NCBI GenBank assembly: GCA_019750335.1
Contig: JAIEOQ010000010.1
Location: 62,001 to 126,000 of the forward strand
Direction: 5' to 3'
Length of the DNA: 64,000 nt
From: Candidatus Obscuribacterales bacterium
GTDB taxonomy: Bacteria > Cyanobacteriota > Vampirovibrionia > Obscuribacterales > Obscuribacteraceae
A program made the position numbers and the translations under genes. Of the stretch, positions 7,791 through 15,655 are shown one piece after another (positions within the stretch are counted from its first letter, which is position 1; each line of letters opens with the position of its first letter). The notes beneath the pieces were generated by a model, which did no database searches, was not told where the DNA came from, and was given only the letters and a program-made list of their open reading frames with translations.

Positions 7791-8591
7791 TTATTTTAGC
7801 TCTTTATCGGCAGCATCCTTGGCTTTTTCAGCAGCCGGCGCAACCGTTTCGCTAGCAGCAACGATAGTCGGCTCATTACTTACGTGGAAGTTGCGTACAA
7901 ATTGAACCAAACGCTTGATATAAGCATGGTCGAATTTAACACCTTTTTTCTTGTCTTCTTTGCCAAGGAAGTTCGGCATGCCTTCCCACTTAATGCCGTT
8001 GGCAATATGATCGAACAGAGTGTTGTCAGTACGATCATAAAAACGTCTGAAAGTTTGGAAATTGGCTGGCCAAGGCTCAAGGTTACGAGCTAACGGTCCA
8101 TCGCCATCACCTTTAGTACCGTGGCAGACAGCGCAATTGGCACCGAATACCGGCAGGATTTCATCCAGGTCAGCTTGAGTAGACGGCTTAATTGCCAGGG
8201 AGCGCGTATAAAAAACCACGTTCCATATTTCGCGATTGCTCAGCTTAGTCTGTAAAGCCAAGTGATGATTCGGTCCGCCATAAGTAAGGAACTTATACAT
8301 GTCGACCGGTTTCTTCTCCGACATCCACGCCGTATCATTCAAATGTACGGGGCTTGAAGTACCGGCACCATCAACACCGTGGCACTGAGCGCAATTCATT
8401 TTCTCCCAGACGACTTTGCCATCAGGAATTGACGGTCTATCATCGGGGAATTGCACGTAATCAGTTGGTGCATTGGTCTGAGATTCGCTAACCATCGACT
8501 GATCGTCAGACGGCAATTTTACTTCCGTCTGAGCACAAGAGGTCAACAGAGCGATAATCGGTATAGTCGGCAGAAGCTTGGTAAGTTTCAT
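7791..8591 (-). CDS. Diheme cytochrome c lipoprotein (CcoP-like / electron donor to oxidase)
   Basis: 266 residues. The lipoprotein signal ends in LLTSC with C19 as the lipidated cysteine. Two cytochrome c domains follow, with heme sites C67-x-x-C70-H71 and C153-x-x-C156-H157. The ATG at 8591 is preferred over a TTG six codons upstream (8609) because it has a GAGAG site and gives a clean signal peptide. The protein would be tethered on the outer side of the membrane between the Rieske/cytochrome b unit and the cbb3 oxidase. Normal CcoP is a membrane-spanning diheme protein; here the heme part is a lipoprotein and a separate small membrane protein is encoded just before it, so the two may be a split CcoP. 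The C-terminus is Ala/Lys/Glu-rich. Confidence 0.9.
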   Translation of the reverse strand: MKLTKLLPTIPIIALLTSCAQTEVKLPSDDQSMVSESQTNAPTDYVQFPDDRPSIPDGKVVWEKMNCAQCHGVDGAGTSSPVHLNDTAWMSEKKPVDMYKFLTYGGPNHHLALQTKLSNREIWNVVFYTRSLAIKPSTQADLDEILPVFGANCAVCHGTKGDGDGPLARNLEPWPANFQTFRRFYDRTDNTLFDHIANGIKWEGMPNFLGKEDKKKGVKFDHAYIKRLVQFVRNFHVSNEPTIVAASETVAPAAEKAKDAADKELK

Positions 8592-8605
8592 TTTTCTCTC
8601 AGATC

Positions 8606-8800
8606 TCAATAACCGAAAAAGGGAATCCAGGACGTCATCGCCCAGCTAACGATCAGAATAAAAAACACTATCAATGCAAGCGGTGGAGCTCCTTCGCCCA
8701 CACGATATTCAGCCACTTCTTCGTAATGTTCAGTGGCAGCATTATCGGCGGCAGCAGCTGCTGCTGATGCTGAGGAGCTGGTTTTCGTTTCATCGGCCAC
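8606..8800 (-). CDS. Small single-span membrane subunit of the oxidase cluster
   Basis: About 64 residues: a Ser/Ala-rich polar N-terminus, a segment with YRVGEGAPP, and one hydrophobic helix (LALIVFFILIVSWAMTSWIPFF) at the very C-terminus. The frame extends to a TTG at 8824, but AGGAG lies 10 bases before a GTG at 8800, which I take as the start. It lies between the ccoS-like gene and the diheme cytochrome c lipoprotein. I do not recognise the family. Its place suggests a small oxidase subunit, possibly the membrane anchor part of a split CcoP; this is inference. Confidence 0.7.
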   Translation of the reverse strand: MADETKTSSSASAAAAAADNAATEHYEEVAEYRVGEGAPPLALIVFFILIVSWAMTSWIPFFGY

Positions 8801-8820
8801 GATCTTTTTACTCCTTGGAA

Positions 8821-9072
8821 TCAACCGTTCAACTTAGCTTGAGCACGAGCACGAGCAACTTCAATTCTGGCTTTGGCCAGGGAAGCATTCCCCGAATCCT
8901 CACCGTCATCGAGCATTTCAAATTTGGTGCCTTCCATATCTTCAAACTCACCGTTACGGAAAGCCCACCACATAGCCGCCAAAGCGACGACGAAGAACAG
9001 CATACATATGCCGTAAGCTACGTAAACGCCTGGCGCCAATCCTGCTTGATTGAGAATACAGTTAGGACACAT
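8821..9072 (-). CDS. CcoS-like cbb3 oxidase maturation/small subunit protein
   Basis: 83 residues with one membrane helix (YVAYGICMLFFVVALAAMWWAF) followed directly by an FRNGEFEDMEG motif. This matches the CcoS/FixS pattern of a short helix followed by FWAVRSGQFDDL-type sequence. CcoS is needed to insert metal cofactors into CcoN. This version is longer than usual CcoS, with an N-terminal CPNC pair (C2, C5) and a charged, alanine-rich C-terminal helix. It lies 3 bases from ccoO, within the oxidase operon. The CPNC pair could bind a metal, which would fit a maturation role, but that is speculation. Confidence 0.65.
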   Translation of the reverse strand: MCPNCILNQAGLAPGVYVAYGICMLFFVVALAAMWWAFRNGEFEDMEGTKFEMLDDGEDSGNASLAKARIEVARARAQAKLNG

Positions 9073-9075
9073 TGC

Positions 9076-10011
9076 TTATTCCTCGCCTGCTCCGCCGGTC
9101 TTCGGTTCATAAACCTGATTGGACAATCTTGGCAATTCCACTGGTGTGATCTTGTTCAATTGATCAATTCGGCTTACGACTTCTTCTTGATCCTTCGGTA
9201 AGGTTCTCAGATAGGCAACCAAATACCACATCTGCTCTTCAGAAAGAGTTTCGCCCCATTTAGGCATACGCGTTCCGGCTACACCTTCACGCACTCTGTA
9301 GAACCAGAAATCATCCGGATATTGTTTATAGAATGCCCGAGTGAAGTTAGCTGGTTTTTTCTCTAAAGAGATTGAATTCGGTCCGTTGCCCAGTCCTTCC
9401 AAGCCGTGGCATACAGCGCAGTTTTGCGTGTAGATACCACGTCCGGCGTTGGCTGCCGCATCGGATTCCGTATCAACTTTTTTGCGCGCTAAGAAAGATT
9501 TGTACTCTTCCGGCGCTTCGACATAATGCTCAACTTTACGGCTGTTGCCTAAAGTTTGTAGATAAGCAACTAAGTCAGCCATATCGTTGTGAGAAAGATA
9601 GCTGAAGCTCGGCATGATCGAACCAGGTTTGACAGCTCTTGGTTCAACCAAGTGTGCTTTCTGCCATTCAGACGACATTCTGCCGCCTTCATTAGTCAAA
9701 TCCGGTCCGGTACGAGCGGTACCGAGTTGGTGCGGAGTTTCGTCCACATAGTCACCGGCATGAACCAACGGTCCATAACCGCGATCTTGCAAACGAGTAA
9801 ATTGAGTATGGCAATATACGCAACCTTCACGAACATAGATTTTTCTGCCGCGATCAGGATCAGCGTCAGTGACCAAAGAAGGCTCGGTATAGTTATTTGC
9901 CTGTACCGTCTTGGTCGGATTGAAGAGCACCATCGGCAAAAGCACTGTCGCGGTGATAATCGTGAAGAAGGTAATGATAATGCCTGTTGCGCCCAGACGA
10001 TAGCCGTTCAT
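9076..10011 (-). CDS. ccoO: cbb3 oxidase subunit II (CcoO) fused to a second cytochrome c domain
   Basis: 311 residues. The first ~190 residues are CcoO: an N-terminal membrane anchor, the heme site C64-x-x-C67-H68 within YVREGCVYCHTQ, and the family signatures YGPLVHAGDYV, RTGPDL and MPSFSYLS. A second class I cytochrome c domain is fused at the C-terminus with C198-x-x-C201-H202 and a likely methionine ligand near RMPKWGE. Usual CcoO is monoheme, and the additional domain resembles one half of CcoP, so this is a CcoO-CcoP-type fusion. The ATG at 10011 shares one base with the ccoN stop (TAATG), so translation is coupled. It passes electrons from soluble or tethered cytochromes c to CcoN. 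Confidence 0.92.
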   Translation of the reverse strand: MNGYRLGATGIIITFFTIITATVLLPMVLFNPTKTVQANNYTEPSLVTDADPDRGRKIYVREGCVYCHTQFTRLQDRGYGPLVHAGDYVDETPHQLGTARTGPDLTNEGGRMSSEWQKAHLVEPRAVKPGSIMPSFSYLSHNDMADLVAYLQTLGNSRKVEHYVEAPEEYKSFLARKKVDTESDAAANAGRGIYTQNCAVCHGLEGLGNGPNSISLEKKPANFTRAFYKQYPDDFWFYRVREGVAGTRMPKWGETLSEEQMWYLVAYLRTLPKDQEEVVSRIDQLNKITPVELPRLSNQVYEPKTGGAGEE

Positions 10012-11405
10012 TATGCGCCAACCTCCTGAGCTTTAACTTTTGCCGCAGCGCTGGCAGCGGATTCCTTACCATAGAGAGATTTCCAGGCGTTATAAGCGAA
10101 GAACACTTGTCCGAGAACAATCATGATGCCGCTTATTGCCCGCAAGATCCAATAGGGCTTGAGTTCAATACTCCACAAATCAATCGGCACTCCGTGGTGC
10201 CAACCGGCAGACTGAATCAAACCGGCAATGGTCAATGAACTCATCATCAACATGAAGCCCAGAGTCTTCAGCCAATAGTGAGCTCTAATCAAACCTTGGC
10301 TGTGCCATTCACGTCCGGTAATCCGCGGCAATCCATAATATATGGATGCGGTCAGGATGAAAGAGAAAGTACCGAGCAACGCCAAGTGAGCGTGCCCAAC
10401 TACCCATTGTGTGAAGTGCAAATACCAGTTAACCCAACGAGTCGCTTGGAACGGACCTTGGGTACAGGTGATCATATAAAAGATCGAAGAAGTGATAGTG
10501 AAACGCAGGGCCAGATCGGTAACAGCCATTTGCCACTTACCCTTCATCGTCATGAAGAAGTTAGTCAATACGGTGAATACCGGAACCAAAAGGAAAACCG
10601 ATGAAATAACGGCGATTGCTTTCAACCATTCCGGCACCGGCGATTGCAAAATGTGGTGAGTACCGGTCGGTGCATAGAACAGAGCTATACCCCAAAAACC
10701 AAGCATTGAAAGCCCGTGGCTGTAAAGCGGGTTGTTGGTGATCCGTGGCAAGAGGTAGTACATCATGCCGACACCGACGGTGGTGAACCACATACCTAAG
10801 ATGTTGTGTCCGTAGAACCAACCGATAATCGCATCATTCAAACCGGGCAGAGCGACGAAAGTACGTTGACCGATGATATATACGAGGGGGAACCAAAACA
10901 AAGCACCAAGGAAATACCAGAGCGAGACATAAAGCTTTTTGACTTTGCGGTTGACCACAGTCATATATACGTTCATGGCGACGCAGATCAGAGCGACTAC
11001 AGCCATCACATCAAGAACCGCACCTAATTCGGCGTATTCACGTCCTTCAGTAAAGCCGTTGAGCAAACTACAAAAGGCACCGACCATCAGCAAGTTCCAT
11101 GACCACATGGTGAAGTTGCCTAGTTTTTCACTCCAGAGTTTTGACTTGGTCAAGGAAGGAACCATGTAGAACATGGAACCGATATAACCCATGGAGAGCC
11201 AGCCGATTGCCACGCCGTTGACATGCCACATTCGTAAATGAGGCATTGAGAGTTGCGGCACATTGTGGACTAAATCCGGGAATGAGAATTCAAGACCCGC
11301 TAACAATCCCGCGCCCATTCCGAATATCGACCAGAAAATTGCGGAGAGGAGAAAATTCCGAGCCGCACTTCCTTCTCTGTCGCTTAAGAGCCTGTCAACT
11401 AACAT
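10011..11405 (-). CDS. ccoN: cbb3-type cytochrome c oxidase subunit I (CcoN)
   Basis: 464 residues, ~12 membrane helices: the catalytic subunit of a C-family heme-copper oxidase that reduces oxygen to water and pumps protons. Low-spin heme ligand H61 (MWHVNG), CuB ligands H200 (FYGHN), H250 and H251 (GTHH), and heme ligands H338 and H340 (VVGHAH) are present. The C-family cross-linking tyrosine sits at Y244, six residues before H250, exactly as in CcoN and unlike A/B-family enzymes. The start ATG at 11405 has GAGG ~10 bases upstream. It is the first gene of the long minus-strand respiratory run. Confidence 0.96.
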   Translation of the reverse strand: MLVDRLLSDREGSAARNFLLSAIFWSIFGMGAGLLAGLEFSFPDLVHNVPQLSMPHLRMWHVNGVAIGWLSMGYIGSMFYMVPSLTKSKLWSEKLGNFTMWSWNLLMVGAFCSLLNGFTEGREYAELGAVLDVMAVVALICVAMNVYMTVVNRKVKKLYVSLWYFLGALFWFPLVYIIGQRTFVALPGLNDAIIGWFYGHNILGMWFTTVGVGMMYYLLPRITNNPLYSHGLSMLGFWGIALFYAPTGTHHILQSPVPEWLKAIAVISSVFLLVPVFTVLTNFFMTMKGKWQMAVTDLALRFTITSSIFYMITCTQGPFQATRWVNWYLHFTQWVVGHAHLALLGTFSFILTASIYYGLPRITGREWHSQGLIRAHYWLKTLGFMLMMSSLTIAGLIQSAGWHHGVPIDLWSIELKPYWILRAISGIMIVLGQVFFAYNAWKSLYGKESAASAAAKVKAQEVGA

Positions 11406-11778
11406 GAACCAACCTCGAAGTTTCCTAACAAGAATAACTCAGCAGGCTTAGAGTACCACTCTGACCCGCAAACTGAATTTGAGAGAAAATAGAAAAAACT
11501 TGTCTTTGTCCTACTGACATTGTCGATGGATACCGCACTGGATTGAATTCCGTGGCTTAGCTAATTCCTACTAAATGTTTGTTCAGTCATGACAACAAGA
11601 AAACGTTTCTTATGTCATTCGCAAATTATGGCAGTGTCCGAAATACAGTTTAATGCTACGCCAAATTTTTCTACACAATGCGTAACGCTCCGAAATAGTG
11701 ATTTTATGGCACTTTAGAGCGATTGGGTTGTCATACAAAATGTAATTCTAGATATTTTTCGTTTAATGGCGTCAAGAA
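11406..11778 (-). other. Intergenic region upstream of the respiratory operon
   Basis: A gap of 373 bases between pth and ccoN, both on the minus strand. It should hold the main promoter of the oxidase/Rieske/cytochrome b run. It is AT-rich, with no convincing open frame and no clear hairpin. I could not find a strong sigma-70 promoter by eye; one weak candidate on the minus strand near 11665-11690 has TTGTGT and CATTAA. I see no good FNR-type (TTGAT-N4-ATCAA) palindrome. Confidence 0.5.
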
Positions 11779-12396
11779 TTATTTCTCTTCAATCGTTGCT
11801 TCTTCAGCTGCTGGAGCCAGGTTCAACCCATTGAATCGATTCATAGTCGGACCTATTCCTTCCGACAACCAGACATCAATAGCCTGCACGGAAAGATCGA
11901 TCACTTTTTGAATCAATATTTCTTGGTCCTCGGGAAAATTGGCCAACACATAATTGGCGCGCAGAGCTCCGCCCGGATCGGGCCCGACGCCAATCTTCAA
12001 GCGCTCAAAATCTTTGGAACCGGCAAAACATTCGATGATTGATTCGATACCATGCTGCCCGCCCGCTCCGCCGCCTTTCTGCAAACGCAGTTGACCAAGG
12101 GGTAAAGATACGTCGTCGTGAGCAACAAGAATATCTTTCGTATCTATTTTGTACCATCTGCATATAGCAGCGGCAGCTCTTCCTGAAAGATTCATGTAAG
12201 TCAAAGGCTTGACTATAAGTAGATCTTGTCCAAGAGCTTTTGTTTTGGAGAGCTCACAAAACAGCTCTTGCTTGCGGGCAAATGTCGCACCATATTTAAT
12301 GGCTAACCGATCGGCCAGCCTAAAACCGGCATTATGACGAGTGCGTTCATAACGTGATTCCGGATTACCAAGTCCGATGACAACTTTCAAAGTCAT
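11779..12396 (-). CDS. pth: Peptidyl-tRNA hydrolase
   Basis: 205 residues, the normal length. It cleaves peptidyl-tRNAs released from stalled ribosomes. Family hallmarks: GLGNPESRYERTRHN near the N-terminus with the catalytic His (H21 in RHNAG), KPLTYMNLSG, AHDDVSLPLG and the GGAGGQHGIESI block. The C-terminus carries an extra Ala/Glu tail. The start ATG at 12396 has AAGG nine bases upstream. It diverges from gcvPA across 129 bases. Confidence 0.96.
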   Translation of the reverse strand: MTLKVVIGLGNPESRYERTRHNAGFRLADRLAIKYGATFARKQELFCELSKTKALGQDLLIVKPLTYMNLSGRAAAAICRWYKIDTKDILVAHDDVSLPLGQLRLQKGGGAGGQHGIESIIECFAGSKDFERLKIGVGPDPGGALRANYVLANFPEDQEILIQKVIDLSVQAIDVWLSEGIGPTMNRFNGLNLAPAAEEATIEEK

Positions 12397-12525
12397 GAAA
12401 ACTTACCTTATGTAAGCCAAAATTTATTCTAGCTTGGTTAGAGCCTCATACATGATCGCTCGCCTTTACCCCGTCACATGATAAAGTTCCAGAATTCTAG
12501 CGAGAATTATAGGCGAGCTTAAGCC

Positions 12526-13941
12526 ATGTCACAAAACACCAAGAAAAACTTATTCCCATATCTCCCGCATACCAGCCAAGATCGCCAAGAGATGCTCAAG
12601 AGCATCGGCGTCAAAACTTTTGAAGAGTTGGTAGCGCATATACCGACAGAAATACGGATCAAAGAACTGAACTTACCAAGCGGGTTAACCGAACTTGAGC
12701 TAACCGAAAAGATCAGTGCCCTGGCCGAAAAAAACGTGCCAGCTTCAAAACAAATGTCATTTTTAGGCGGCGGCTCATATAGAAGATTTGTGCCAGCGGC
12801 TGTTTCCTCAATTTTATCCCGTTCTGAATTTGCCACGGCTTACACTCCATATCAGCCGGAAGTCAGTCAAGGAACGCTGCAAGCAATTTACGAATTCCAA
12901 ACAGCGATTTGTCTGCTCACCGATATGGACGTAGCAAACGCTTCCATCTATGACGGACCGACCGCTTGCGCCGAAGCAGCATTGATGTCCAGCCGTCTGA
13001 CCGGACGCAATAAGTTTTTGCTCTCCGACTCCGTCAATCCGGAATACAAAATGGTGACACAAACTTATGTCGAAACCTGCGGATTGTCCTTGTCCACCGT
13101 CCCGAACAAAGAAGGGATTACCGCAATAGACGAGCTTGCCATCGACGATCAAACAGCCTGCTTAATCGTTCAATATCCAAATTATTTTGGTTGTTTGGAA
13201 GATCTACAAGCACTGGCCGATACCGTTCATAAAGCCGGCGCTTTGCTTGTTGTAGTGACAGATCCAATCTCACTAGGACTTTTAACTGCCCCGGGAAGCA
13301 CCGGTGCAGACATCGTCGTTGGTGACGCGCAGCAGTGCGGAAATAATCTTTCTTTCGGCGGACCGTCAGCCGGTTTCATGGCTTCCAAAAACGAGTTCGT
13401 ACGCCAAATGCCAGGACGGCTTGTCGGCATGACTGTCGATAACCGCAATCAAACTGCTTTCACTCTTACTTTGCAAACACGCGAACAACACATTCGCCGT
13501 GCTAAAGCCACCTCGAATATCTGCACAAATCAATCCTTAAACGCCCTGGCAATGCTGCTTTATTTAGCAATGCTCGGACCGCAAGGCTTAAAAGAAGTAG
13601 CTGATATCAGCTTGCGTCGCGCTCACAAGTTAGCCGACTTGCTCGCTCAAATACCCGGTGTCAAATTGAAATTCAAGCAACCTTTCTTCAATGAATTTAT
13701 CATTGAAACCGAACTGCCGGCAGCAAAATTGCTTACCGCTCTTCAAGCTGAAGGTGTGCTTGGTGGGCTGGAGCTGACTCGATTCTATCCGGATATGCCA
13801 AATGCGATTCTTGTCGCCGTAACTGAGATGAATTCAGTCAATGATTTAGAACGCTATGCCGATACTTTAAAAACTTGCCTGGCCAACCGCCTGGGGGAGC
13901 CTAAATCGGCAGCTTCCAAAATGACCGCCGGACGTTGTTGA
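12526..13941 (+). CDS. gcvPA: Glycine dehydrogenase (decarboxylating) subunit 1
   Basis: 471 residues, matching the split P-protein alpha subunit of the glycine cleavage system (family N-terminus with FPYLPHT, FLGGGSYRRFVPAAV, then YTPYQPEVSQGTLQAIYEFQT and YDGPTACAEA). With its partner GcvPB it decarboxylates glycine and passes the aminomethyl group to lipoylated H-protein. The PLP lysine is normally on GcvPB, which is not in this window, nor are gcvT or gcvH. LipM, encoded at 34.3-35.0 kb, belongs to lipoyl synthesis that H-protein needs. An 8-base inverted repeat (12458-12465 and 12511-12518) lies in the upstream region; it is not a recognisable glycine riboswitch. Confidence 0.95.
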   Translation: MSQNTKKNLFPYLPHTSQDRQEMLKSIGVKTFEELVAHIPTEIRIKELNLPSGLTELELTEKISALAEKNVPASKQMSFLGGGSYRRFVPAAVSSILSRSEFATAYTPYQPEVSQGTLQAIYEFQTAICLLTDMDVANASIYDGPTACAEAALMSSRLTGRNKFLLSDSVNPEYKMVTQTYVETCGLSLSTVPNKEGITAIDELAIDDQTACLIVQYPNYFGCLEDLQALADTVHKAGALLVVVTDPISLGLLTAPGSTGADIVVGDAQQCGNNLSFGGPSAGFMASKNEFVRQMPGRLVGMTVDNRNQTAFTLTLQTREQHIRRAKATSNICTNQSLNALAMLLYLAMLGPQGLKEVADISLRRAHKLADLLAQIPGVKLKFKQPFFNEFIIETELPAAKLLTALQAEGVLGGLELTRFYPDMPNAILVAVTEMNSVNDLERYADTLKTCLANRLGEPKSAASKMTAGRC

Positions 13942-13963
13942 GCAAACACTGGAATAACAGGCT

Positions 13964-14707
13964 TTGAGTCAAGACAACAATAAAGCAACACCGGTGGACG
14001 GAAAAGACAATACGAATCCGCTCCTACTTTTTATTCGTGAAGTCGCCGAACTGATAGTCATTACTTTGGTTCTATTGATCGTAATTCGCTGGGGATTTGC
14101 CGAAGCGAGATATATTCCATCAAGCTCCATGGAACCAACTTTGCAAATTGAAGACCGTATCCTGGTTGAAAAGATATCGGGCCATTTGCACCGCCCGATC
14201 CAGCGCGGCGAAATTCTTGTTTTTTATCCACCGCCTTCCGAAATGGGCGGCAAGGATTTGAGCAACAACCCGCTTCATGTGCTTGGCCGGCTAACCGGAT
14301 TGCCGATTTTGCCTTTTGAACCGGCTTTTATCAAACGAGCGATCGGTTTGCCTGGCGATACGATACGCATTGTCAAAGGTGTCGGCGTATATATCAATGG
14401 CCAATTGCTCGACGAAAGTTATGTAAAAGAAGCGCCTAATTATGATCTGTCGATTATGGACAACATCGGCATGACCGGGCGAAATCCTTACTCGCACAGA
14501 CCGGTATTGACAGCGGAAGCTGCCGCTCAGCCCATAATTGTTCCGCCTGACTCTCTTTTTATGATGGGTGACAATCGTAATTGCAGCCAAGATAGTCATG
14601 TTTGGGGCTTTCTCAAGCAAGATCGCGTAATCGGCAGAGCTTGTCTGGTTTTTTGGCGACGTCTTCTGCCCCCACCTTATTCATCAATAAGTTTGCCCAG
14701 AACATAA
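13964..14707 (+). CDS. lepB: Signal peptidase I (first of a tandem pair)
   Basis: 247 residues. One N-terminal membrane helix (LIVITLVLLIVIRWG) precedes the S26 catalytic domain, with the nucleophile S55 in SSSMEPTL, the general base K124 in FIKRAIGLPGD and box E in GDNRNCSQDSHVWG. It removes signal peptides from exported proteins at the outer face of the membrane. The start is TTG at 13964: no in-frame ATG occurs before the catalytic SSMEPT. A GTG ten codons further in is possible. It is followed after 72 bases by a close paralogue, so this is a recent tandem duplication. Confidence 0.93.
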   Translation: MSQDNNKATPVDGKDNTNPLLLFIREVAELIVITLVLLIVIRWGFAEARYIPSSSMEPTLQIEDRILVEKISGHLHRPIQRGEILVFYPPPSEMGGKDLSNNPLHVLGRLTGLPILPFEPAFIKRAIGLPGDTIRIVKGVGVYINGQLLDESYVKEAPNYDLSIMDNIGMTGRNPYSHRPVLTAEAAAQPIIVPPDSLFMMGDNRNCSQDSHVWGFLKQDRVIGRACLVFWRRLLPPPYSSISLPRT

Positions 14708-14730
14708 AAGCAGAGCAAACATCCGTTCTG

Positions 14731-14736
14731 TATAAT
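14731..14736 (+). promoter_or_regulatory. Putative -10 box for the second lepB
   Basis: A perfect TATAAT directly preceded by CTG, 44 bases upstream of the second lepB ATG. No good -35 is visible, so it would be an extended -10-like promoter. It suggests that the second copy can be transcribed independently of the first. Confidence 0.4.
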
Positions 14737-14779
14737 GATGATTTTCCATAAATTGCACTAAAAGAGAAATTGCCCCCAT

Positions 14780-15568
14780 ATGAATCGTGAAGATCCAGCT
14801 GTCCTATCCACTGCTGACCTTGAAACCGAAAAATTGGAAAAGCCGAAAAGCTCTCCACCTAAAGCAACAAAAACCCCTGGGCAACAAGCTGCCAGCTGGG
14901 TCAAAGAGATAGTTGAACTTGTGGTCGTTACTCTAGTGCTGCTTATTGTCATTCGTTGGGGTCTAGCCGAGGCACGCTATATTCCATCAAGCTCCATGGA
15001 GCCTACTCTGCAAATCAACGATCGCATCCTGGTCGAAAAAGTATCAGGACATCTCGGACAACCGATTAAACGCGGCGACATACTTGTTTTTTATCCACCG
15101 CCTTCTGAAATGGACGGCAAAGATTTAAGCAATTCGCCTCAAGCCATACTTGGTCGTTTAACCGGATTGCCTTTTTTGCCCATGGAACCGGCTTTCATCA
15201 AACGAGTCGTCGGTCTGCCCGGTGATAAATTACGTATTCAAAAAGGCGTTGGCGTTTTTATAAACGATCAGCTACTGCGTGAAAGCGATTATGTAAAAGA
15301 ACGCCCTCATTATGATTTGAATGTTTTAGGTGATATAGGCGGGCGAAGTGTTTCGGGCAATTTTCTTAAGCCTTACGGCGATAGCAACGACCCGATTATC
15401 GTGCCGGCCGGACACCTATTTATGATGGGTGACAATCGAAATAATAGCGAAGACAGTCATGTTTGGGGCTTTTTGGATCAAAAACGGGTAATCGGTCGCA
15501 CTTGCTTAATTTTCTGGCGCTGGTTGTCGCCGCAGCCTTATCCTTCAGCTTTGGACCACGCATCATAA
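14780..15568 (+). CDS. lepB: Signal peptidase I (second of a tandem pair)
   Basis: 262 residues, with strong sequence similarity to the preceding gene along its length. It has a longer polar N-terminus (~40 residues, Lys/Pro/Thr-rich), one membrane helix (VTLVLLIVIRWG), nucleophile S72 (SSSMEPTL), general base K141 (FIKRVVGLPGD) and GDNRNNSEDSHVWG. Both copies keep the full catalytic dyad, so both should be active. The paralogues differ mainly in the N-terminal tail and in the loop after the Lys box (the second has an NVLGDIGGRS segment), which may tune substrate choice. Confidence 0.93.
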   Translation: MNREDPAVLSTADLETEKLEKPKSSPPKATKTPGQQAASWVKEIVELVVVTLVLLIVIRWGLAEARYIPSSSMEPTLQINDRILVEKVSGHLGQPIKRGDILVFYPPPSEMDGKDLSNSPQAILGRLTGLPFLPMEPAFIKRVVGLPGDKLRIQKGVGVFINDQLLRESDYVKERPHYDLNVLGDIGGRSVSGNFLKPYGDSNDPIIVPAGHLFMMGDNRNNSEDSHVWGFLDQKRVIGRTCLIFWRWLSPQPYPSALDHAS

Positions 15569-15582
15569 TTTATATTGGCCGA

Positions 15583-15611
15583 TTGTGAATTGGCACTTAT
15601 ATGGGTATAAC
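15583..15611 (+). promoter_or_regulatory. Sigma-70-type promoter for the GAF/HD-GYP gene
   Basis: TTGTGA at 15583-15588 and TATAAC at 15606-15611, separated by exactly 17 bases. It lies 45 bases upstream of the HD-GYP gene start. The -10 differs from consensus at one position and the -35 at two. Confidence 0.55.
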
Positions 15612-15655
15612 TATCTGAGATATGGCTGGCTGCACAAGCAACACAGGAACTTCTC

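Noticed and set aside
12397-12525. Glycine riboswitch before gcvPA
   Set aside because: No tandem aptamer or conserved GGAGAG/CCGAAGG elements; only an 8-base inverted repeat (12458-12465/12511-12518).
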